From Elusimicrobiota bacterium (lineage in GTDB: Bacteria; Elusimicrobiota; Elusimicrobia; UBA1565; JACRDR01), in assembly GCA_016194745.1 (NCBI GenBank), contig JACQBA010000020.1, forward strand, positions 1-64,000: a stretch of 64,000 bases of DNA. Direction: 5' to 3'. Under the pieces are notes generated by a model that made no database searches, was not told where the DNA came from, and saw only the letters and a program-made list of their open reading frames with translations. Shown piece after piece: positions 61,939 to 64,000 of the stretch; within the stretch, counting starts at the first letter, position 1; each line of letters starts with the position of its first letter. The translations under genes and the position numbers were made by a program.

Positions 61939-63075
61939 GTGAACAGATCCGCCGCCGACGCGCAGATCAGGCCCGGGTTCGACCGCTATGAGGCGTTCGC
62001 CCGCGAATTGGACGCCCTGAAGGCGCGCATCACCGCGAAAATCGGGGAGGACGACGCGCGCTACATCCGCCGCCTCGATGCCTTCTCGCGCGTCATGGAG
62101 GTCGTCGGACGCCTCCTTATCCATTTCAGCGTCGAGCCGGTGTCCTTCCTCGTCGGCGTCGTTTCGCTGTGGATCCACAAGCAGCTTCAGGCGACCGAGA
62201 TCGGGCACATGGCGCTGCACGGCGTCTACGACGGCCTGCCCGGCTGCGAGCGCTTCAAGGCCGCCTCGTTCCGCTACGACTCGCCGGTCGAGGAGACCTC
62301 TTGGCGGCGCGGGCATAACGAAATGCACCACACCTACACGAACATCGCCGGAAAGGACCCCGACATCCGCTTCGGCCTGATGCGGCTGACCGATAACGAC
62401 CGGTACTGGCGGCTGAACCGCATTCAGGTCCCGTTCGCGTTTTTTCTCGTCCCAAACTTCAGCCTCCTGATGAACCTGCACTTTTCCGGCGTCATCGACT
62501 CGCTCGGCTGGAACGGGCTGCCGCCGGATCGCCTCGACTTCCTGCCCGACCGCTCGAGGGCGAGCGCGCGCCGCGCATGGCGGACGTCCCTGCGCAAGCT
62601 CGTGCCGTATTACCTCAAGAACTACGTGTTCTTTCCGGCGCTCGCCGGAACGATGTTCTGGAAAGTGCTCCTCGGCAATTGGCTCGCGGAGACGATGCGG
62701 GACGTCTACTCCGCCCTGACGATCTTCTGCGGCCACGTCAGCGCCGGCACGCGGAACTTCCCGGCGGACGCGCGCGCCCGGACCCGCGGCGAGTGGTACG
62801 CGATGCAGGTCGAGTCCACGAACGATTTCGAGATCGGCGCGCCGTGGTCGATCCTCTGCGGCGGCTTGGAGCGGCAGATCGAGCACCATCTCTTCCCGCA
62901 TCTGCCCTGTCCCCGCCTGCGCGAGATCGCGCCCGAGGTCCGCGCCATCTGCACGCGCCACGGCGTCGAATACCGGACCGGCAGCTGGCCCGCCGCGCTC
63001 GGCGGAGCGCTCGCTCACATCCGCCGCCTCGCCCGGGACGGCGGCGCCGCCGGCGTCCTGCGCGGCGCGGTCTAA
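61939..63075 (+). CDS. Membrane fatty acid desaturase
   Basis: A 378-residue di-iron membrane enzyme with all three histidine boxes: EIGHMALHG (HxxxH), GHNEMHHTYTN (HxxxHH) and QIEHHLFPHLP (QxxHH). The QxxHH third box is typical of front-end or acyl-lipid desaturases. There are hydrophobic helices between boxes 1 and 3 and no fused cytochrome b5. It introduces double bonds in membrane lipid acyl chains. The GTG start is supported by the -10 box six bases upstream. Confidence 0.87.
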   Translation: MNRSAADAQIRPGFDRYEAFARELDALKARITAKIGEDDARYIRRLDAFSRVMEVVGRLLIHFSVEPVSFLVGVVSLWIHKQLQATEIGHMALHGVYDGLPGCERFKAASFRYDSPVEETSWRRGHNEMHHTYTNIAGKDPDIRFGLMRLTDNDRYWRLNRIQVPFAFFLVPNFSLLMNLHFSGVIDSLGWNGLPPDRLDFLPDRSRASARRAWRTSLRKLVPYYLKNYVFFPALAGTMFWKVLLGNWLAETMRDVYSALTIFCGHVSAGTRNFPADARARTRGEWYAMQVESTNDFEIGAPWSILCGGLERQIEHHLFPHLPCPRLREIAPEVRAICTRHGVEYRTGSWPAALGGALAHIRRLARDGGAAGVLRGAV

Positions 63076-63152
63076 AGCGTGGGAAGCCCGATTACCGCCG
63101 ACGCTCGTCCCGCGGGACCACCGCTTCTGTAGCTCCCGCCCTATTTCTCCCT

Positions 63153-63172
63153 GGGCCGCATAGCGGCGGCCC
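63153..63172. terminator. GC hairpin downstream of the desaturase
   Basis: Arms GGGCCGC and GCGGCCC around a 6-nt loop; no following T-run. It lies in the 166-nt gap before the last gene and may end the desaturase transcript. Confidence 0.4.
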
Positions 63173-63241
63173 GTATTCCTGATCGGCCCAAGGCGCGGCG
63201 CCGGTAACGAGGTATCCTGTCCCCGTATTTAGGGAGAACTC

Positions 63242-64000
63242 ATGATCCTGCTGACGCTCGCGCTCGTCTTCGGACTCGCGACCCAGACGTCCGCCGCCCC
63301 CAAGCCCTTCGAGTGGCCCGACCTTTCAAGATACCACTATGTCCAAGACGCCCAGCTCAACGCGGCGTTGTCGGACGATCTGCGCGCGAAGGTCAGGCTC
63401 TACGCCTATACGGGCATGGACACGCTCGAGCACGCGAACCAGAAGTGGCTGATCCTGTGGGCGGAGGACTCGCGCTACAGCGACACGCTCCCGTGGCTGC
63501 GGGGCGACGCTTCGGGGGACCTCCAAGCGGAGATCCTGGAGGGCCGCATCCTCGCGACCCGAAACGCGAAGGGACTCTACTACGTCGACCTCGCCAAGTC
63601 CTACCGCCGGGCCGGCGGCACGCACTGGGAGACGGCCGGCATCTTCGAGAAGGGCTCGGCCGCGGACAGGCTCTACGAGATCGATCACGTGCGGGAGCCG
63701 AGGATGCTCGAGCTGATCCTCAAGCACAACGACGTGCCGACGGCCGACGAGGACCGGCGCGCCATCCTCTCCGTCGCCGAAGACTTCAAGACCGGTCGCG
63801 TGCGCCGGGGGGCCTTCGCTCCCGCGTCCTCGCCCGCGGGGGTCGAGGACCCGCGCGCCGACGTGCCGTCCTTGCCGAACGCCCGCTTCTCCGGCGTCGT
63901 CGCGCGCGAGTACGCGGGCGGCGTGCGCATCAAGCTCGGCGTCTACGTCGTGCTCGACACGAGCGCGCAGCGCCTCGCGCAATGCCGCGTCTTCCCGGCG
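63242..64000 (+). CDS. Secreted protein of unknown function, 3' truncated by window end
   Basis: ATG 63242 with GGGAGA upstream opens a frame that stays open to the end of the window (253 codons). A short signal peptide (MILLTLALVFGLATQTSAA) is followed by FEWPDLSRYHYVQDA and a mixed alpha/beta region with a Pro-rich linker near residue 200, then RIKLGVYVVLDTSAQ. No family recognised, and the C-terminus lies outside the window. Confidence 0.65.
   Translation, partial: MILLTLALVFGLATQTSAAPKPFEWPDLSRYHYVQDAQLNAALSDDLRAKVRLYAYTGMDTLEHANQKWLILWAEDSRYSDTLPWLRGDASGDLQAEILEGRILATRNAKGLYYVDLAKSYRRAGGTHWETAGIFEKGSAADRLYEIDHVREPRMLELILKHNDVPTADEDRRAILSVAEDFKTGRVRRGAFAPASSPAGVEDPRADVPSLPNARFSGVVAREYAGGVRIKLGVYVVLDTSAQRLAQCRVFPA

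Noticed and set aside
61348..63018. Minus-strand 556-codon open frame
   Set aside because: Antisense to hemW and the desaturase, which both have complete motif sets.

Overview
The window is a gene-dense, GC-rich (roughly two thirds G+C by eye) bacterial chromosome segment with about 54 protein genes on both strands. I found no rRNA, tRNA or CRISPR array. The organism is probably an uncultured, Gram-negative-type bacterium. An Elusimicrobiota-like lineage would fit: the surface protein at 58503 carries a TTYYPSP-type N-terminal phrase that I recall from that group, IspG is the long form, and the TMTC-like membrane/TPR protein is of a kind seen there. This placement is an inference of low to moderate confidence.

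Layout. 1-6764: a 5'-truncated collagen-like surface protein, a membrane/TPR protein, a DsrE-like secreted protein and a GT-C glycosyltransferase. 6804-11932: three tandem radical SAM/SPASM enzymes and a Uup-like ABC-F ATPase. 12037-16429: three glycosyltransferases and an SGNH-type esterase. 16434-20807: a DNA-damage block. A YedK/HMCES-type SRAP protein is divergent from a three-gene cassette (P-loop-less RecA-like protein, small helical protein, exonuclease-dead family-B DNA polymerase), and a LexA-like palindrome sits on the cassette promoter. 20828-44061: an unusual accessory island. It has three asparagine-synthetase-like ATP-dependent enzymes, an ABC exporter, two thioredoxin/cytochrome c/copper-monooxygenase fusion proteins, a HemN-like radical SAM enzyme with a TrpB2-like enzyme, an ABC importer with two binding proteins, two orphan TRAP-type binding proteins, and an RnfD-like membrane protein paired with an ASPIC/UnbV-FG-GAP protein. 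44066-46103: glycosyltransferases. 46307-47262: a RAYT/IS200-like element with 25-bp inverted ends, abutting a truncated signal-peptide ORF. 47316-64000: mostly housekeeping and cell-envelope genes (IspG, prolyl oligopeptidase, M15-like peptidase, slipin, HemW, fatty acid desaturase) with several secreted proteins of unknown function.

A genome-wide habit shows clearly. At least seventeen genes have a -10-like hexamer (TATAAT, TACACT, TACAAT and similar) ending only 6-11 nt before the start codon, so their mRNAs are probably leaderless or nearly so. Genes inside operons instead use overlapping stop/start codons or GGAGG-type ribosome binding sites. This pattern was used to choose many starts.

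How the genes may work together. The polymerase cassette and SRAP gene look like an SOS-type DNA damage tolerance module. The AsnB-like/ABC/copper-monooxygenase island could be a biosynthesis and export pathway for a modified peptide or amide, with redox and uptake partners, but no precursor peptide is visible and this remains a hypothesis. The remaining clusters build and decorate the cell surface.
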